From assembly GCF_022557175.1 (NCBI RefSeq), contig NZ_CP092915.1, positions 1,488,001 to 1,552,000 on the forward strand: DNA of 64,000 bases, in the 5' to 3' direction. Position numbers and translations under genes: made by a program. Under the pieces are notes generated by a model. It worked only from the letters and a program-made list of their open reading frames with translations, was not told where the DNA came from and searched no databases. The DNA comes from Mycolicibacterium sp. YH-1 (GTDB lineage: Bacteria; Actinomycetota; Actinomycetes; Mycobacteriales; Mycobacteriaceae). Below, in pieces: positions 42,255 through 54,200 of the stretch (the stretch's first letter is position 1; each line of letters starts with the position of its first letter).

Positions 42255-42749
42255 CTAGGAGTGGTACGGCTTGGCCTTCGCCAACGTCACCTTGACGGTG
42301 TTGCCGTTGGGGACCGTGTACTCGCGGGTCTCGCCTTCCTTGGCGTTGATCAGCGCGCCGCCGAGCGGCGAGTTGGGCGAGTAGACCTCGAGCTTGCCGT
42401 CGCTGACGCCCTCCTGGCGGGTGGCGATCAGGAACGTCTCCTCGTCGGACTGGTCACCGTTGTAGTACACCGTGACCACCGAGCCGGGCAGTGCGACGCC
42501 GGACTGCTTGGGCGCCTCGCCGACCTTGGCGTTGTTGAGGAGCTCCTGCAGCTGGCGGATGCGGGCCTCTTCCTGGCCCTGCTCATCGCGAGCCGCGTGG
42601 TAGCCACCGTTCTCGCGCAGGTCGCCCTCTTCGCGGCGGTCGTTGATCTCGGCGGCGATGACGGGTCGATGAGCGATCAGCTGGTCCAGCTCGGCCTTCA
42701 GACGGTCGTGTGCTTCCTGGGTCAGCCAGTTGACCTGAGTGTCGGTCAT
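42255..42749 (-). CDS. greA: Transcription elongation factor GreA
   Basis: A 164-residue GreA, the usual mycobacterial length. Start at 42749 after AGGAG; an in-frame ATG 16 codons upstream lies in the structured leader. The N-terminal coiled coil (about 1-75) ends with the acidic tip (D and E residues in [10 protein letters not shown]) that enters the RNA polymerase secondary channel and promotes cleavage of backtracked RNA. The C-terminal FKBP-like domain follows. The leader contains several palindromes (42798-42885). Corresponds to Rv1080c. Confidence 0.93.
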   Translation of the reverse strand: MTDTQVNWLTQEAHDRLKAELDQLIAHRPVIAAEINDRREEGDLRENGGYHAARDEQGQEEARIRQLQELLNNAKVGEAPKQSGVALPGSVVTVYYNGDQSDEETFLIATRQEGVSDGKLEVYSPNSPLGGALINAKEGETREYTVPNGNTVKVTLAKAKPYHS

Positions 42750-42797
42750 ATCGTCGCGCTCCTGTCGTAGGTCCCGCATTCGTTGGTGCAAGTTCAT

Positions 42798-42885
42798 GTG
42801 TATTGCCGCGATCGCAAGCGCCTAGTCGCGCGCATATGCAGCAATACACGGTCCCAGGATGGGAACCGTGTACCCATCGATGGTA
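42798..42885 (-). promoter_or_regulatory. Stack of alternative palindromes in the greA leader
   Basis: GTGTATTGC (42798-42806) is complementary to GCAATACAC (42841-42849). The latter overlaps the arm of a second hairpin, ACACGGTCCCA/TGGGAACCGTGT (42846-42871, one bulge), so only one can form at a time. The perfect palindrome CCATCGATGG follows at 42874-42883. They lie between greA and the upstream DUF4307 gene and may be a leader switch, a terminator of the upstream gene, or both. Confidence 0.5.
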
Positions 42886-42969
42886 CCACCGCGAGGTCAG
42901 CCGCTCTTTACGCTTTTGCCGCCGGACGTTGGTCGGGAGGTTGCCGGGAGGGCCGCTCGGGCGGCTCGA

Positions 42970-43392
42970 TCAGGGCGCCACCAGGTAGCCGGGAACGTCT
43001 GTTCCGCAGCCGTAGACATCGCCGACGGCAGCCGGCTTCGTGGTCTTCACGATGGCGTCCACCTGCACGGTGACCTGCGACGACGGCGGAACCAGGATCT
43101 CGCGTCTGCCTGTCTCGCTACCGTCGACTGATCGTGCGCGCACGATGCACACCACCGGCCGGGAGGGATCATCGCGGGTGACGCCGACGGTGACCTCCAC
43201 GGTCCGATCGTCGACGAGGCGATAGGCGGTCAGTTCACCCTTCACATCACTCGTGCCCAGGCGCTGGTAGCCGATGGTCGCGATGATCACACCAAGCACG
43301 ACGATGAACAGGGTCATACCGATCGCGATGCGGCGGCGGCCGATGCGCGACAGCCGCTGACGCCCGTAGCGGGCGGTCGGACGCTCGATCAT
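42970..43392 (-). CDS. DUF4307 membrane protein (Rv1081c-like)
   Basis: A 140-residue protein with a basic N-terminus (RYGRQRLSRIGRRR), one membrane segment (about 23-43) and an extracytoplasmic beta-rich domain with two cysteines (in VVCIVRAR and VYGCGTD) that may form a disulfide. This is the DUF4307 layout, with unknown function. It lies upstream of greA on the same strand and is divergent from mca, as in M. tuberculosis. The family is restricted to actinobacteria. Confidence 0.8.
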   Translation of the reverse strand: MIERPTARYGRQRLSRIGRRRIAIGMTLFIVVLGVIIATIGYQRLGTSDVKGELTAYRLVDDRTVEVTVGVTRDDPSRPVVCIVRARSVDGSETGRREILVPPSSQVTVQVDAIVKTTKPAAVGDVYGCGTDVPGYLVAP

Positions 43393-43544
43393 GAGAGGTT
43401 TGACGTTCCCTTGGGACCCTGAGCAATGGCTTGGGCATGGGTCTGAGTTCGGATGGGTCGAGTACGACTGGAACTATAGGGCTACCCCAAGTTGTTGGAA
43501 CCGAGCGGCGAGTCCCGACGAGTGAAGCGAGCAGGTAGACACGA

Positions 43545-44411
43545 GTGAGCGAACTGCGGTTGATGGCGGTGCACGCCCACCCCGACGACGAGTCCAGTAA
43601 GGGCGCGGCGACCACTGCGCGCTACGCCGATGAAGGCGCCCGCGTGATGGTGGTGACGCTCACCGGGGGAGAGCGTGGGGACATCCTCAATCCGGCGATG
43701 GACCTGCCCGAGGTGCACGGACGGATTCACGAGGTCCGCCGCGACGAGATGGCCAAGGCCGCCGAGATCCTCGGTGTCGAGCACGCGTGGCTGGGGTTCG
43801 AGGACTCCGGGCTGCCCGAGGGCGATCCGCTCCCGCCGCTGCCGGAGGGCTGCTTCGCGCTGGCCCCGCTCGAGGAGTCGACGGGCGCGCTGGTCCGTCT
43901 CATCCGCGAGTTCAGGCCGCACGTGCTGACCACCTATGACGAGAACGGGGGCTACCCGCACCCGGACCACATCCGCTGCCACGAGGTGTCAGTGGCCGCG
44001 TACGAGGCGGCAGGCGACTACCTTCGGTACCCAGAGGCAGGTGAGCCGTGGAACGTGTCCAAGCTCTACTACAACCACGGGTTCCTTCGGAAGCGGATGC
44101 AATTGATTCAGGACGAGTTCGCCAAGCACGGACAGCACGGTCCGTTCGACAAGTGGTTGAAGCACTGGGATCCGGAGCTCGACATCTTCGAACACCGCGT
44201 GACCACTCGCATTGAGTGCTCCAAGTACTTCGCGCAGCGTGACGATGCGTTGCGCGCGCATGCCACCCAGATCGACCCGGAGGGCGACTTCTTCGCGGCG
44301 CCCATCGAGTGGCAGCAGCGGCTGTGGCCCACCGAGGAGTTCGAGTTGGCCCGATCCAGGGTTCCCGTCCGATTTCCCGAGGACGACCTGTTCGCGGGGA
44401 TTGAGCCATGA
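43545..44411 (+). CDS. mca: Mycothiol S-conjugate amidase Mca
   Basis: A 288-residue zinc amidase of the LmbE/PIG-L fold, beginning at GTG. Zinc ligands are H12 and D15 in AHPDDES and H146 in HPDHIRCHE, with the general base D14. It cleaves mycothiol conjugates of electrophiles or drugs, giving a mercapturic acid for export and GlcN-inositol for re-use. The length equals M. tuberculosis Mca (Rv1082). The MshB paralogue is not adjacent. It overlaps the next gene by four bases (ATGA). Confidence 0.93.
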   Translation: MSELRLMAVHAHPDDESSKGAATTARYADEGARVMVVTLTGGERGDILNPAMDLPEVHGRIHEVRRDEMAKAAEILGVEHAWLGFEDSGLPEGDPLPPLPEGCFALAPLEESTGALVRLIREFRPHVLTTYDENGGYPHPDHIRCHEVSVAAYEAAGDYLRYPEAGEPWNVSKLYYNHGFLRKRMQLIQDEFAKHGQHGPFDKWLKHWDPELDIFEHRVTTRIECSKYFAQRDDALRAHATQIDPEGDFFAAPIEWQQRLWPTEEFELARSRVPVRFPEDDLFAGIEP

Positions 44412-44645
44412 CCGATTCGCTGCTGATCATTGCAGGCCTGCTGGCCGAGGAGGGACCCCGCGAGACGGGGCCGGACTTCGGCAAGGCCAGTCCCTTCGGC
44501 CTGCTCGTCGTGGTGGTCCTGCTCATTGGCACGTTCTTTCTGGTGTGGTCGATGAACCGGCACCTCAAGCGGCTGCCGGACTCGTTCGATCGCGAGCATC
44601 CGGAACCGGACCAGGCTGCAGACGAGGGCACCACCATCGCGACAG

Positions 44646-46664
<2,019 letters not shown>

Positions 46665-46674
46665 CGTGCGGCGC

Positions 46675-47043
46675 ATGACCGTCGACCCCGCCGCCAACGT
46701 CAAGCGCTACCTCGACACGGTCGCCACCGGCACCCCCGCAGACGTGGCCGCCCTCTACGCCGAGGACGCCACACTGGAGGACCCGGTAGGCGGCGGCGAG
46801 GTCCACATCGGACGTGAGGCCATCGCCGGCTTCTACGGAGCGACGGCCAACGCCGAGATCGCCACTGAGCTGCTGCACATCCGAGTCGGGGGCAACGAGG
46901 CGGCATTCGTCTTCGCGATCACCGTCACGATGGGTGAGACGAAGCTTCGCATCGAACCCATCGAGGTTATGCACTTCAACGCCGACGGCGAGATCACCTC
47001 GATGAAGGCCTACTGGGGCCCGGAGAACGTCACCACGATCTAG
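46675..47043 (+). CDS. Steroid delta-isomerase (ketosteroid isomerase-like)
   Basis: A 122-residue SnoaL/NTF2-fold protein. It aligns over its whole length with Pseudomonas ketosteroid isomerase: Y12 matches the catalytic Tyr16, D36 (LEDPVG) matches Asp40, and E94 takes the place of Asp103, with VMHFNADGEITSMKAYW matching the C-terminal strands. The D36 base is intact, so isomerisation of a delta-5 to a delta-4 ketosteroid is plausible; substitution by Glu at the third position may alter activity. It starts ten bases after the DUF255 stop. This is the point where similarity to the M. tuberculosis order ends. Confidence 0.8.
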   Translation: MTVDPAANVKRYLDTVATGTPADVAALYAEDATLEDPVGGGEVHIGREAIAGFYGATANAEIATELLHIRVGGNEAAFVFAITVTMGETKLRIEPIEVMHFNADGEITSMKAYWGPENVTTI

Positions 47044-47440
47044 CGCTCATGCGGCCGTCGCGATGTCGACGAGTGGCCAGCGAGCAAAGGACTTAGTAGC
47101 TGCCATCGGGCCATCACGCCTAGACAAGAAATGGCAGTCGCAGTTATCGACGCGTCATTGGTTGATGTGCCGGAGTGCGCGGGTCCACGTGATGTCAAGG
47201 CATCTGGGGGTTTCCCGTCAACTTTTCGTTTGACCCGCTAGGTAGTGACCGACATGGTTTACTCGTCGGGATTGGAACGCGTTCATCGAGGTGCCGAAAG
47301 TTTGCGGTATCTGGCGCACGGCGAGCCGGGAATGCTGCCGCATTCGAGGTCCGCTCTATCGTGATCGCGTCCGATGTGAAGTTGCAGGTTCGAGCACTCG
47401 ACTCGGTGCCGGGCGCGGAAATAGGCGGAGGTAACTCGCG
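47044..47440. other. Intergenic region before the mmpS-mmpL operon
   Basis: A 397-base stretch with no credible gene. It contains the 10-bp palindrome GAACGCGTTC (47275-47284) and the imperfect repeat GTCAAC-TTTTC-GTTTGAC near 47217. It most likely holds the promoter and operator of the mmpS-mmpL genes. Confidence 0.55.
47275..47284. promoter_or_regulatory. Palindrome upstream of mmpS, candidate operator
   Basis: GAACGCGTTC is perfectly symmetric. With its flanks it reads TGGAACGCGTTCAT, which has the AACnnGTT core of a KstR/TetR-type site but T instead of A at the last fixed position. The distance to the proposed mmpS start is about 156 bases. Confidence 0.3.
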
Positions 47441-47872
47441 ATTTTCAGGATTCTGACGCGGCTGTGGATCCCACTAGTCCTTGTAGCGGTGGGAATTGCA
47501 GGAGGATTCACGGTGTCGCGGTTGCATGGTGTCTTCGGCAGCGAGACTCGTCCCACCTACGCCAGCGCCGAGCGTGAGGAGAAAAGGCCCCACGACCCCA
47601 AGCACATGGTCTACGAGGTGTTCGGCCCCCCGGGAACAGTGGCGACCATCAGCTATTTCGATGCCGATGCTGAGCCACAGCTCGTCAAGGACGCGACGTT
47701 GCCGTGGTCAGTGGAATTCCCGATCTCGGAGGCGACGTCCATCGGAAACGTCACCGCGCAGGGCGACTCGGACAGCATCGGGTGCCGCATCCTCGTCGGC
47801 GATGATGTCAAGGACGAGAAGGTCAAACAGGGCGTGAGCGCGTTCACCTTCTGTCAACTGAAGGCCGCATGA
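47441..47872 (+). CDS. mmpS: MmpS-family accessory protein
   Basis: A 143-residue MmpS4-like protein. One N-terminal membrane segment (about residues 9-28) precedes a beta-rich periplasmic domain with [33 protein letters not shown] and a C-terminal TFCQLKAA; the two cysteines probably form a disulfide. The family partners MmpL exporters. There is no ATG, GTG or TTG before the membrane segment. GGAGG ends nine bases before an ATT at 47441, so I propose an unusual AUU start; a GTG at 47489 would remove the membrane anchor. The stop overlaps the mmpL start (ATGA). Confidence 0.8.
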   Translation: MFRILTRLWIPLVLVAVGIAGGFTVSRLHGVFGSETRPTYASAEREEKRPHDPKHMVYEVFGPPGTVATISYFDADAEPQLVKDATLPWSVEFPISEATSIGNVTAQGDSDSIGCRILVGDDVKDEKVKQGVSAFTFCQLKAA

Positions 47873-50772
47873 CCGCGCCAAGCGAACCTTCAACGGAGCC
47901 GTTGCAGATAAGCCATCGGCCGCCACGCGTAGCGCGGATGATCCGTCGGTTGGCGGTGCCGATCATCCTTGGGTGGTTGGCGATCGCCGTTGTGCTGAGC
48001 ATGACCGTTCCCTCTCTCGAGCAGGTCGAGAAGGAACATGCGGTAGCGATGAATCTGGATGCTGCACCGTCGTTCCGGGCGATGGAGCGCATGGGCGAGG
48101 TATTCGGGGAGTCAAATTCCAGCATTGTGGCGATGATCGTCTTGGAGGGTGAGGCACCCCTCGGCGACGCCGCACACGAGTACTACGACGCGATGATTCG
48201 CCAGCTGGAAGCCGACACCGAGCATGTGCAGCACGTCCAGGATTTCTGGGGCGATCCGATCACACAGGCCGCTGCGCAGAGTGTCGACGGCAAGGCCGCG
48301 TATGCGCAGTTGAACCTGGCCCCTCCCACGGAGGGCGTCTCGGCGAATAAGTCAGTGGAAGCCGTCCGGGCCATCGTGGACGGGACGCCTGCGCCGCCGG
48401 GGGTCAAGGCCTATGTCACTGGCCCGGCCGCGTTCGCCGCAGATCTGGGCCCCGCCGGCAACAGGACAGTCCTGTTGGTCACGGTGTTGAGCCTCGCGGT
48501 GATCTTCACGATGTTGCTGCTCGTGTACCGATCCGTCATCTCCGTGATTCTGATGCTGGTCATCGTCGGCATTGAATTGACGGTGGCCCGAGGATTTGTC
48601 GCGTTACTCGGCGACATGGGGATCATTGGTATCACCACGTTCGTCGTCAATCTGCTGGTAGCGCTCGCGATCGCGGCTGGAACGGACTACGGCATATTCT
48701 TCACCGGCCGCTATCAGGAGGCGCGTCAGGCCGGTGAGGACAAGGAAACCGCGTTCTACACCTGCTATCGCAGCGTCGCCAAGGTGGTCTTGGGCTCCGG
48801 TTTGACGATCGCCGGAGCGGTTCTCTGTCTGCACTTCACCCGGCTACCCGTTTATCAGTCTCTTGGTGTCGCTACCGCCGTGGGTATGGTCGTCGCGGTC
48901 GCTGTGGCTGTCACGCTCGTGCCGGCAGTTATCGCCGTGGGTAGCCGCTTTGGGCTTTTCGAGCCCAAGCGCAAAATCATGGTTCGTCGCTGGCGGAAAA
49001 TCGGGACGGCAATTGTTCGGTGGCCCGGGCCGATTCTCATCGCGACATTCGCGGTCAGCTTCATCGGGCTGTTGGCACTCCCCGCATACCAGCCCAGCTA
49101 CAACGACCAGAAGTACATTCCGCAGGATATCCCCGCCAATGTGGGTTACGCGGCCGCTGCGCGGCATTTCCCCCAGTCGTTGATGATGGCCCCCGATATT
49201 CTGTTGATCGAGGCCGATCACGATATGCGGAATCCGGCAGACTTTCTGGTGCTCAACAAACTCGCCAAGAGCGTCCAGGCCGTCCCCGGCGTTTCCCGGG
49301 TGCAGTCCGTAACGCGCCCAGGGGGCGAGCCACTCAAACACACGACGATTCCGTACATGCTCAGCATGAGCAGCGCGTCCCAGTCGCAGTTGATGCCGTT
49401 CCAGAAGAATCGGATGGAAGACCTGCTGGTCCAGGCCGATGACATGCTGGAAACGATCGGCATCATGGAGCGCATGGAATCGTTGACCCAGCAGATGGTC
49501 ACCGCAACTCATGAAATGGTCACCACAACGCATGAGTTGGAAGACATCACCAATGAGTTGCGGGATCACATTGCGAATTTCGACGATTTCTTCAGGCCGA
49601 TACGCAACTACCTATATTGGGAACCGCATTGCTACGACATTCCGGTTTGCTTCGCGGTCAAGTCCGTTTTCGACACGCTTGACGGGGTCGATCAGATCAG
49701 CGCAAAGATGCGTGGTCTAGTCGAGAACCTCGACAAACTGGATGTACTCCTGCCGCAAATGGTCGAACAGTTTCCGGTGATGATCCAGACCATGAAGGAC
49801 ACGCGGAACATGATGCTGACGATGCACAGCACCATGACCGGGATCATGTCGCAAATGGAGGCGTCAACTGATGGCGCCACCGCGATGGGTAAGGCTTTCG
49901 ACGCCGCCCAGAACGATGACTCATTCTTCCTAGCTCCTGAGGTCTTCGAGAACGAGGACTTCAAACGCGTCATGGACATCTTCCTGTCACCCGACGGGAA
50001 GGCGGCTCGGATGCTCATCTCGCAACGGGGCGACCCCGCGACACCCGAGGGTATGGCGCTCGTCGAACCCATCCAGATCGCGGCGGAGGAGGCGCTCAAG
50101 GGAACGCCGCTGCAGAACGCCAGCATCTATCTCACCGGCACCGCGGCGTCGGCAAAGGACATCGTCGACGGGTCCACCTACGACCTCTTGATCGCGGCGA
50201 CCGCGGCGCTCTGTCTCATCTTCGGCATCATGCTGATTGTCACGCGGAGTTTTGTCGCCGCTCTGGTCATCGTGGGTACGGTGGCGCTGTCATTGGGTGC
50301 GGCGTTCGGCCTCTCGGTGCTGATCTGGCAGCACATTCTGGGCATCCCATTGAACTGGGTTGTTCTCGCGATGTCAGTGATCATCCTTTTGGCGGTCGGT
50401 TCCGATTACAACCTGCTGCTGGTGTCACGGATGAAAGAGGAGATACACGCCGGGATCAACACCGGCATCATCCGGGCGATGGGCGGCACCGGCAAGGTGG
50501 TGACCGCCGCGGGCCTCGTGTTCGCCTTCACGATGTTGTCGATGGTGGTCAGTGACCTCGTCACGATCGGACAGCTCGGTGCCACCATCGGTGTCGGTTT
50601 GTTGTTCGACACGTTGATAGTCCGCGCGTTCATGACGCCTGCGATCGCGGCGCTGCTGGGTCGGTGGTTCTGGTGGCCGCAGGTGGTGCACCGCCGCCCT
50701 GTCGGTGCGTCACGACGCCGGGTAGGGGCCACTCCACTGGTGCGTTCTCTCCTGCAGAAGGAAGAGCGCTGA
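47869..50772 (+). CDS. mmpL: MmpL4-family RND transporter, first copy
   Basis: A 967-residue RND-superfamily lipid exporter, the same length as M. tuberculosis MmpL4. Layout: segment 1 (about 30-50), porter domain with [12 protein letters not shown], segments 2-6, a large second periplasmic domain (about 395-760) rich in Met and containing WEPHC...PVC cysteines and helical heptads, and segments 7-12. The proton-relay Asp-Tyr pairs GTDYG (segment 4) and GSDYN (segment 10) are intact. Start overlaps the mmpS stop. Related proteins export glycopeptidolipids, siderophores or acyl-trehaloses. The mid-part is noticeably AT-richer than its neighbours. Confidence 0.92.
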   Translation: MTAPSEPSTEPLQISHRPPRVARMIRRLAVPIILGWLAIAVVLSMTVPSLEQVEKEHAVAMNLDAAPSFRAMERMGEVFGESNSSIVAMIVLEGEAPLGDAAHEYYDAMIRQLEADTEHVQHVQDFWGDPITQAAAQSVDGKAAYAQLNLAPPTEGVSANKSVEAVRAIVDGTPAPPGVKAYVTGPAAFAADLGPAGNRTVLLVTVLSLAVIFTMLLLVYRSVISVILMLVIVGIELTVARGFVALLGDMGIIGITTFVVNLLVALAIAAGTDYGIFFTGRYQEARQAGEDKETAFYTCYRSVAKVVLGSGLTIAGAVLCLHFTRLPVYQSLGVATAVGMVVAVAVAVTLVPAVIAVGSRFGLFEPKRKIMVRRWRKIGTAIVRWPGPILIATFAVSFIGLLALPAYQPSYNDQKYIPQDIPANVGYAAAARHFPQSLMMAPDILLIEADHDMRNPADFLVLNKLAKSVQAVPGVSRVQSVTRPGGEPLKHTTIPYMLSMSSASQSQLMPFQKNRMEDLLVQADDMLETIGIMERMESLTQQMVTATHEMVTTTHELEDITNELRDHIANFDDFFRPIRNYLYWEPHCYDIPVCFAVKSVFDTLDGVDQISAKMRGLVENLDKLDVLLPQMVEQFPVMIQTMKDTRNMMLTMHSTMTGIMSQMEASTDGATAMGKAFDAAQNDDSFFLAPEVFENEDFKRVMDIFLSPDGKAARMLISQRGDPATPEGMALVEPIQIAAEEALKGTPLQNASIYLTGTAASAKDIVDGSTYDLLIAATAALCLIFGIMLIVTRSFVAALVIVGTVALSLGAAFGLSVLIWQHILGIPLNWVVLAMSVIILLAVGSDYNLLLVSRMKEEIHAGINTGIIRAMGGTGKVVTAAGLVFAFTMLSMVVSDLVTIGQLGATIGVGLLFDTLIVRAFMTPAIAALLGRWFWWPQVVHRRPVGASRRRVGATPLVRSLLQKEER

Positions 50773-50774
50773 CC

Positions 50775-50816
50775 GCGATGGACGCGTTGACCTTCTGCTT
50801 GGCGAAGGCCGCATGA
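50775..50816 (+). pseudogene. 3' relic of a second mmpS gene
   Basis: Between the two mmpL genes a short frame reads [13 protein letters not shown] and stops at 50814-50816. It matches the end of the intact mmpS ([15 protein letters not shown]), including the AAGGCCGCATGA string that overlaps the following mmpL start. The upstream part is missing, so a second mmpS was lost except for its tail. Confidence 0.75.
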
Positions 50817-53686
50817 GCAACCAAATGACAAGCGTCCGGCCACCATTCATCGCTCGGACGATCTATCGGCTGGCGGTGCCGATCATCGTGGGCTGGTTGG
50901 TGATCGTTGCCATCCTGACCTTCGCGGTTCCAACGCTGGAACAAGTCGGGCGGGAAAACTCGGTATCGCTGGTTCCCAGGGATGCGCCGTCGTTCGAGGC
51001 CATGCAGCGCATGGGTGAGACGTTCAAGGAATCCGATTCGGACAGCGTGGCGATGATCGTCATGGAGGGTGAGGCACCCCTCGGCGATGATGCGCACACC
51101 TATTACGACGATCTGGTTCGTCAGTTGCGAGCCGATACCACGCATGTGCAGCACGTCCAGGATTACTGGGGGGATCCGCTCACGGCGACGGGTGTGCAGA
51201 GCGCCGACGGCAAGAGTGTCTATGTCCAACTGAATCTCGCGGGTAACCAAGGCGAAGCCCTGGCGAACCAATCCGTGGACGCCGTCCGTGACATCGTGGA
51301 TCGGACGCCAGCGCCGCCGGGCGTGAAGTCCTACGTCACAGGTCCCACACCGTTGATCACGGATATGACCCACGCCGGCGATTCGTCCCTCGTGAAGATC
51401 ACCCTGGTGACACTGGTGGTGATCCTCACGATGTTGCTCTTCGTGTATCGCTCGATCACCACCGTCCTTCTCCTGCTCATCATGGTGGGAATACAGGTAC
51501 AGGTGGCCCGGGGAGTCGTCGCATTTCTCGGCGATCACCAAGTTCTGGGGCTTTCGACATTCGCGGTCAACCTGCTGATATCGCTCGGGATCGCGGTTGG
51601 AACGGATTACGGCATATTCTTCACCGGGCGATATCATGAGGCGCGGCAGGCCGGTGAGGATAAAGAGACGGCGTTCTACACCACCTATCGCAGTGTCGCC
51701 AAGGTGGTCGTGGCTTCCGGTTTGACAATCGCCGGAGCAGTTCTCTGTCTGAGCTTCACCCGGATGCCGTATTTCCAAACCATGGGCGCACCTACCGCTA
51801 TCGGAATGGTCGTCGCGGTCTCAGTGGCCGTCACACTGGTTCCGTCAGTCATTGCCGTGGGCAGTCGTTTTGGGCTTTTCGAGCCAAAGCGGAAGGTCCT
51901 GGTTCGGCGCTGGCGGAAGATCGGCACGGCGATCGTTCGGTGGCCCGGACCCATCCTGGCCGCGACGTGCGCGGTCGCGTTCGTCGGGCTTCTGGCGCTG
52001 CCGGCATATCAGACAAGCTACGACGATCGACTGTATGTGCCGCAGGACATCCCCGCCAACGAGGGGTATGCGGTCGCTGATCGACATTTTCCCGAGTCGC
52101 GGATGACGCCCGACGTCATGATTATCGAGGCCGATCACGACATGCGGAATCCGACAGATTTCGTGGTTCTGCACAAACTCGCCAAGAGCGTCTTTGCCGT
52201 TCCGGGCATAGCCACGGTGCAGAGCATCACCCGGCCCGAGGGAACCCCGATCGAGAAGACCTCGATACCGTTTCAGATCAGCCTGCAGAGCGCTGGCATG
52301 ATCCAGATCCTGCCGTTTGGCAAAGCGCGAATGAACGACATGCTGAAGCAGGCCGACAGCATGACGAAGATGATCAACCAAATGCAGCGCACATATGGGC
52401 TGATGAAACAGATCCGCGACGTCACGCACGATACGCTTCTCGTGAACAGGGAAATATCGGAGCTCACTGACGAGTTGCGTAATTCCATCGCGAATTTCGA
52501 CGATTTCTTCAAGCCAATCCGCAATTACCTGTACTGGGAGCCGCACTGCTCGAGTATTCCGGTGTGCTTCGCGATCAGATCCGTGTTTCAGGGTCTCGAC
52601 GGAGTCGACCAGGTCGGTGTGAAGATGCACCAGATCCTCGCGCGCGTAGAGCAATTGGATGGGTTGCAGCAGGAGTTGCTCACCCTGTTCCCGCCGATGA
52701 TCGTCACCATGCAGTCGATGCGGACCATGACGCTGACGATGCACAGCACCATGTCGGGAATGTTTGCCATCATGGATGAGACGGCCGCAAACGCGACGTC
52801 GATGGGCAAGATCTACGACGCCGCTCAAAACGACGACTCCTTCTACCTGCCGCCAGAGGTCTTCGAGAACGAGGACTTCAAACGGGCCATGAGCCTGTTC
52901 TTCTCGCCGGACGGGAAATCTGTTCGACTGATCCTGACGCACAGGGGCGATCCCGGGACGCCGGAGGGCATCTCGCGGGTTGACGCCGTGCGGACGGCGG
53001 CCGAGGAGGCGCTCAAGGTGACGCCGTTGGAGAATGCCTCCATCCACCTCGCCGGGACCGCGGCGACATTCAAGGATCTACGAGACGGCTCGACCTACGA
53101 TCTCCTGATCGCTGGTGTCGCGGCGCTCTGTCTCATCTTCGGCATCATGCTCGTCATGACGCGAAGTTTTGTCGCCGCGCTGGTCATCGTGGGTACGGTG
53201 GCGCTCTCGTTGGGCGCCGCGTTCGGGCTCTCCGTATTGATCTGGCAGCACATTCTCGGCATCGAATTGCACTGGCTCGTGCTCGCCATGTCGGTGATCG
53301 TGCTGTTGGCGGTCGGCTCCGACTACAACCTGCTACTGGTCTCCAGGATGAAAGAGGAGATACACGCCGGGATAAACACCGGCATCATCCGGGCGATGGG
53401 TGGCACCGGCAAGGTGGTGACGGCCGCCGGCTTGGTGTTCGCCGTGACCATGATGTCGATGGTGGTCAGCGACCTGCGCATCATCGGGCAGGTGGGTTCC
53501 ACCATCGGTATCGGTCTGTTGTTCGACACCCTGGTGGTGCGCGCGTTCATGACACCCGCAATCGCCGCGTTGATGGGGCGGTGGTTCTGGTGGCCGCTGC
53601 GGGTACGCCAGCGCCCCGCCAGTGCAGTACTGGGCCCGATGCGCGATCCCGACCCCCGGCCCGATCAGCTGGTGGCACAGGACTAG
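50813..53686 (+). CDS. mmpL: MmpL4-family RND transporter, second copy
   Basis: A 957-residue RND transporter closely related to the preceding one along its whole length; the C-terminal 12-segment core is nearly identical in stretches such as [16 protein letters not shown]. Both relay pairs (GTDYG, GSDYN) and the periplasmic WEPHC...PVC cysteines are kept. It differs most in the second periplasmic domain. The ATG overlaps the stop of the mmpS relic. Two tandem MmpL4 proteins with one MmpS resemble the mmpS4-mmpL4a-mmpL4b set that exports glycopeptidolipids in M. smegmatis and M. abscessus, but no peptide synthetase genes follow in this window. Confidence 0.92.
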   Translation: MSNQMTSVRPPFIARTIYRLAVPIIVGWLVIVAILTFAVPTLEQVGRENSVSLVPRDAPSFEAMQRMGETFKESDSDSVAMIVMEGEAPLGDDAHTYYDDLVRQLRADTTHVQHVQDYWGDPLTATGVQSADGKSVYVQLNLAGNQGEALANQSVDAVRDIVDRTPAPPGVKSYVTGPTPLITDMTHAGDSSLVKITLVTLVVILTMLLFVYRSITTVLLLLIMVGIQVQVARGVVAFLGDHQVLGLSTFAVNLLISLGIAVGTDYGIFFTGRYHEARQAGEDKETAFYTTYRSVAKVVVASGLTIAGAVLCLSFTRMPYFQTMGAPTAIGMVVAVSVAVTLVPSVIAVGSRFGLFEPKRKVLVRRWRKIGTAIVRWPGPILAATCAVAFVGLLALPAYQTSYDDRLYVPQDIPANEGYAVADRHFPESRMTPDVMIIEADHDMRNPTDFVVLHKLAKSVFAVPGIATVQSITRPEGTPIEKTSIPFQISLQSAGMIQILPFGKARMNDMLKQADSMTKMINQMQRTYGLMKQIRDVTHDTLLVNREISELTDELRNSIANFDDFFKPIRNYLYWEPHCSSIPVCFAIRSVFQGLDGVDQVGVKMHQILARVEQLDGLQQELLTLFPPMIVTMQSMRTMTLTMHSTMSGMFAIMDETAANATSMGKIYDAAQNDDSFYLPPEVFENEDFKRAMSLFFSPDGKSVRLILTHRGDPGTPEGISRVDAVRTAAEEALKVTPLENASIHLAGTAATFKDLRDGSTYDLLIAGVAALCLIFGIMLVMTRSFVAALVIVGTVALSLGAAFGLSVLIWQHILGIELHWLVLAMSVIVLLAVGSDYNLLLVSRMKEEIHAGINTGIIRAMGGTGKVVTAAGLVFAVTMMSMVVSDLRIIGQVGSTIGIGLLFDTLVVRAFMTPAIAALMGRWFWWPLRVRQRPASAVLGPMRDPDPRPDQLVAQD

Positions 53687-53790
53687 TCACCCGCCGCGGT
53701 GGTTGCTGGTTAGGCAAAGTTTGGGCGAGATTTGCCGCGGCCGATTACAGTCGGAATGGTCGGGATCAATTGGAGGGAAGAAGTCGGAAT

Positions 53791-54129
53791 ATGATCCAAC
53801 CGTCGTTGACCAAGCTGGCCGTCGGGCTTGGGGGACTGGCACTGACGTTGACCGCTGGCGCTGGGGTCGCCTCCGCAGCTCCTGACCTGGGCCCAGCCAT
53901 CAACACCACCTGCACGTATCCGCAACTGGTTTCGGCACTCAACGCGCAAGATCCGCAGGTTGGCACGGTATTCAGTCAGACGCCGATCTTGCAGAAGGGC
54001 CTGCGCGACTTCATCGAGGCGGGGCCAGAGGCGCGGACGCGGCAGGCCCAGAATGTGTCGGCCGCGCCAGCATTTCAGCCCTACATCGGCACGATCGCAG
54101 CGGCTTTCAATACCTGCAATAACTTCTGA
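53791..54129 (+). CDS. Secreted hemophore-like protein (Rv0203-related)
   Basis: A 112-residue exported protein. The signal peptide ends near ASAAPD (about residue 29). The mature part, CTYPQLVSALNAQDPQVG with helices and a C-terminal cysteine (FNTCNNF), follows the family pattern of mycobacterial hemophore-related proteins such as Rv0203, which hands heme to MmpL3/MmpL11. The ATG lies 13 bases behind GGAGGGAAG. Its place directly after two mmpL genes suggests it could deliver a ligand to, or take one from, these transporters. Heme binding is not shown by any motif I can identify. Confidence 0.7.
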   Translation: MIQPSLTKLAVGLGGLALTLTAGAGVASAAPDLGPAINTTCTYPQLVSALNAQDPQVGTVFSQTPILQKGLRDFIEAGPEARTRQAQNVSAAPAFQPYIGTIAAAFNTCNNF

Positions 54130-54157
54130 TCGAATGGGGCGCGAGCCCTTGAGCTTT

Positions 54158-54198
54158 GCCAGTGGGTGGGCGTCGCGCTGCGACGTCCACCCACTGGC
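54158..54198. terminator. Bidirectional hairpin between convergent genes
   Basis: GCCAGTGGGTGGGCGTCGC pairs with the complementary arm ending at 54198 (19 bp, one G-T pair) around GCT. It separates the hemophore-like gene from the convergent acyltransferase gene. Confidence 0.75.
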
Positions 54199-54200
54199 GT

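Noticed and set aside
47489..47872. GTG at 47489 as the mmpS start
   Set aside because: It would cut through the conserved membrane anchor, and the GGAGG site lies far upstream of it.
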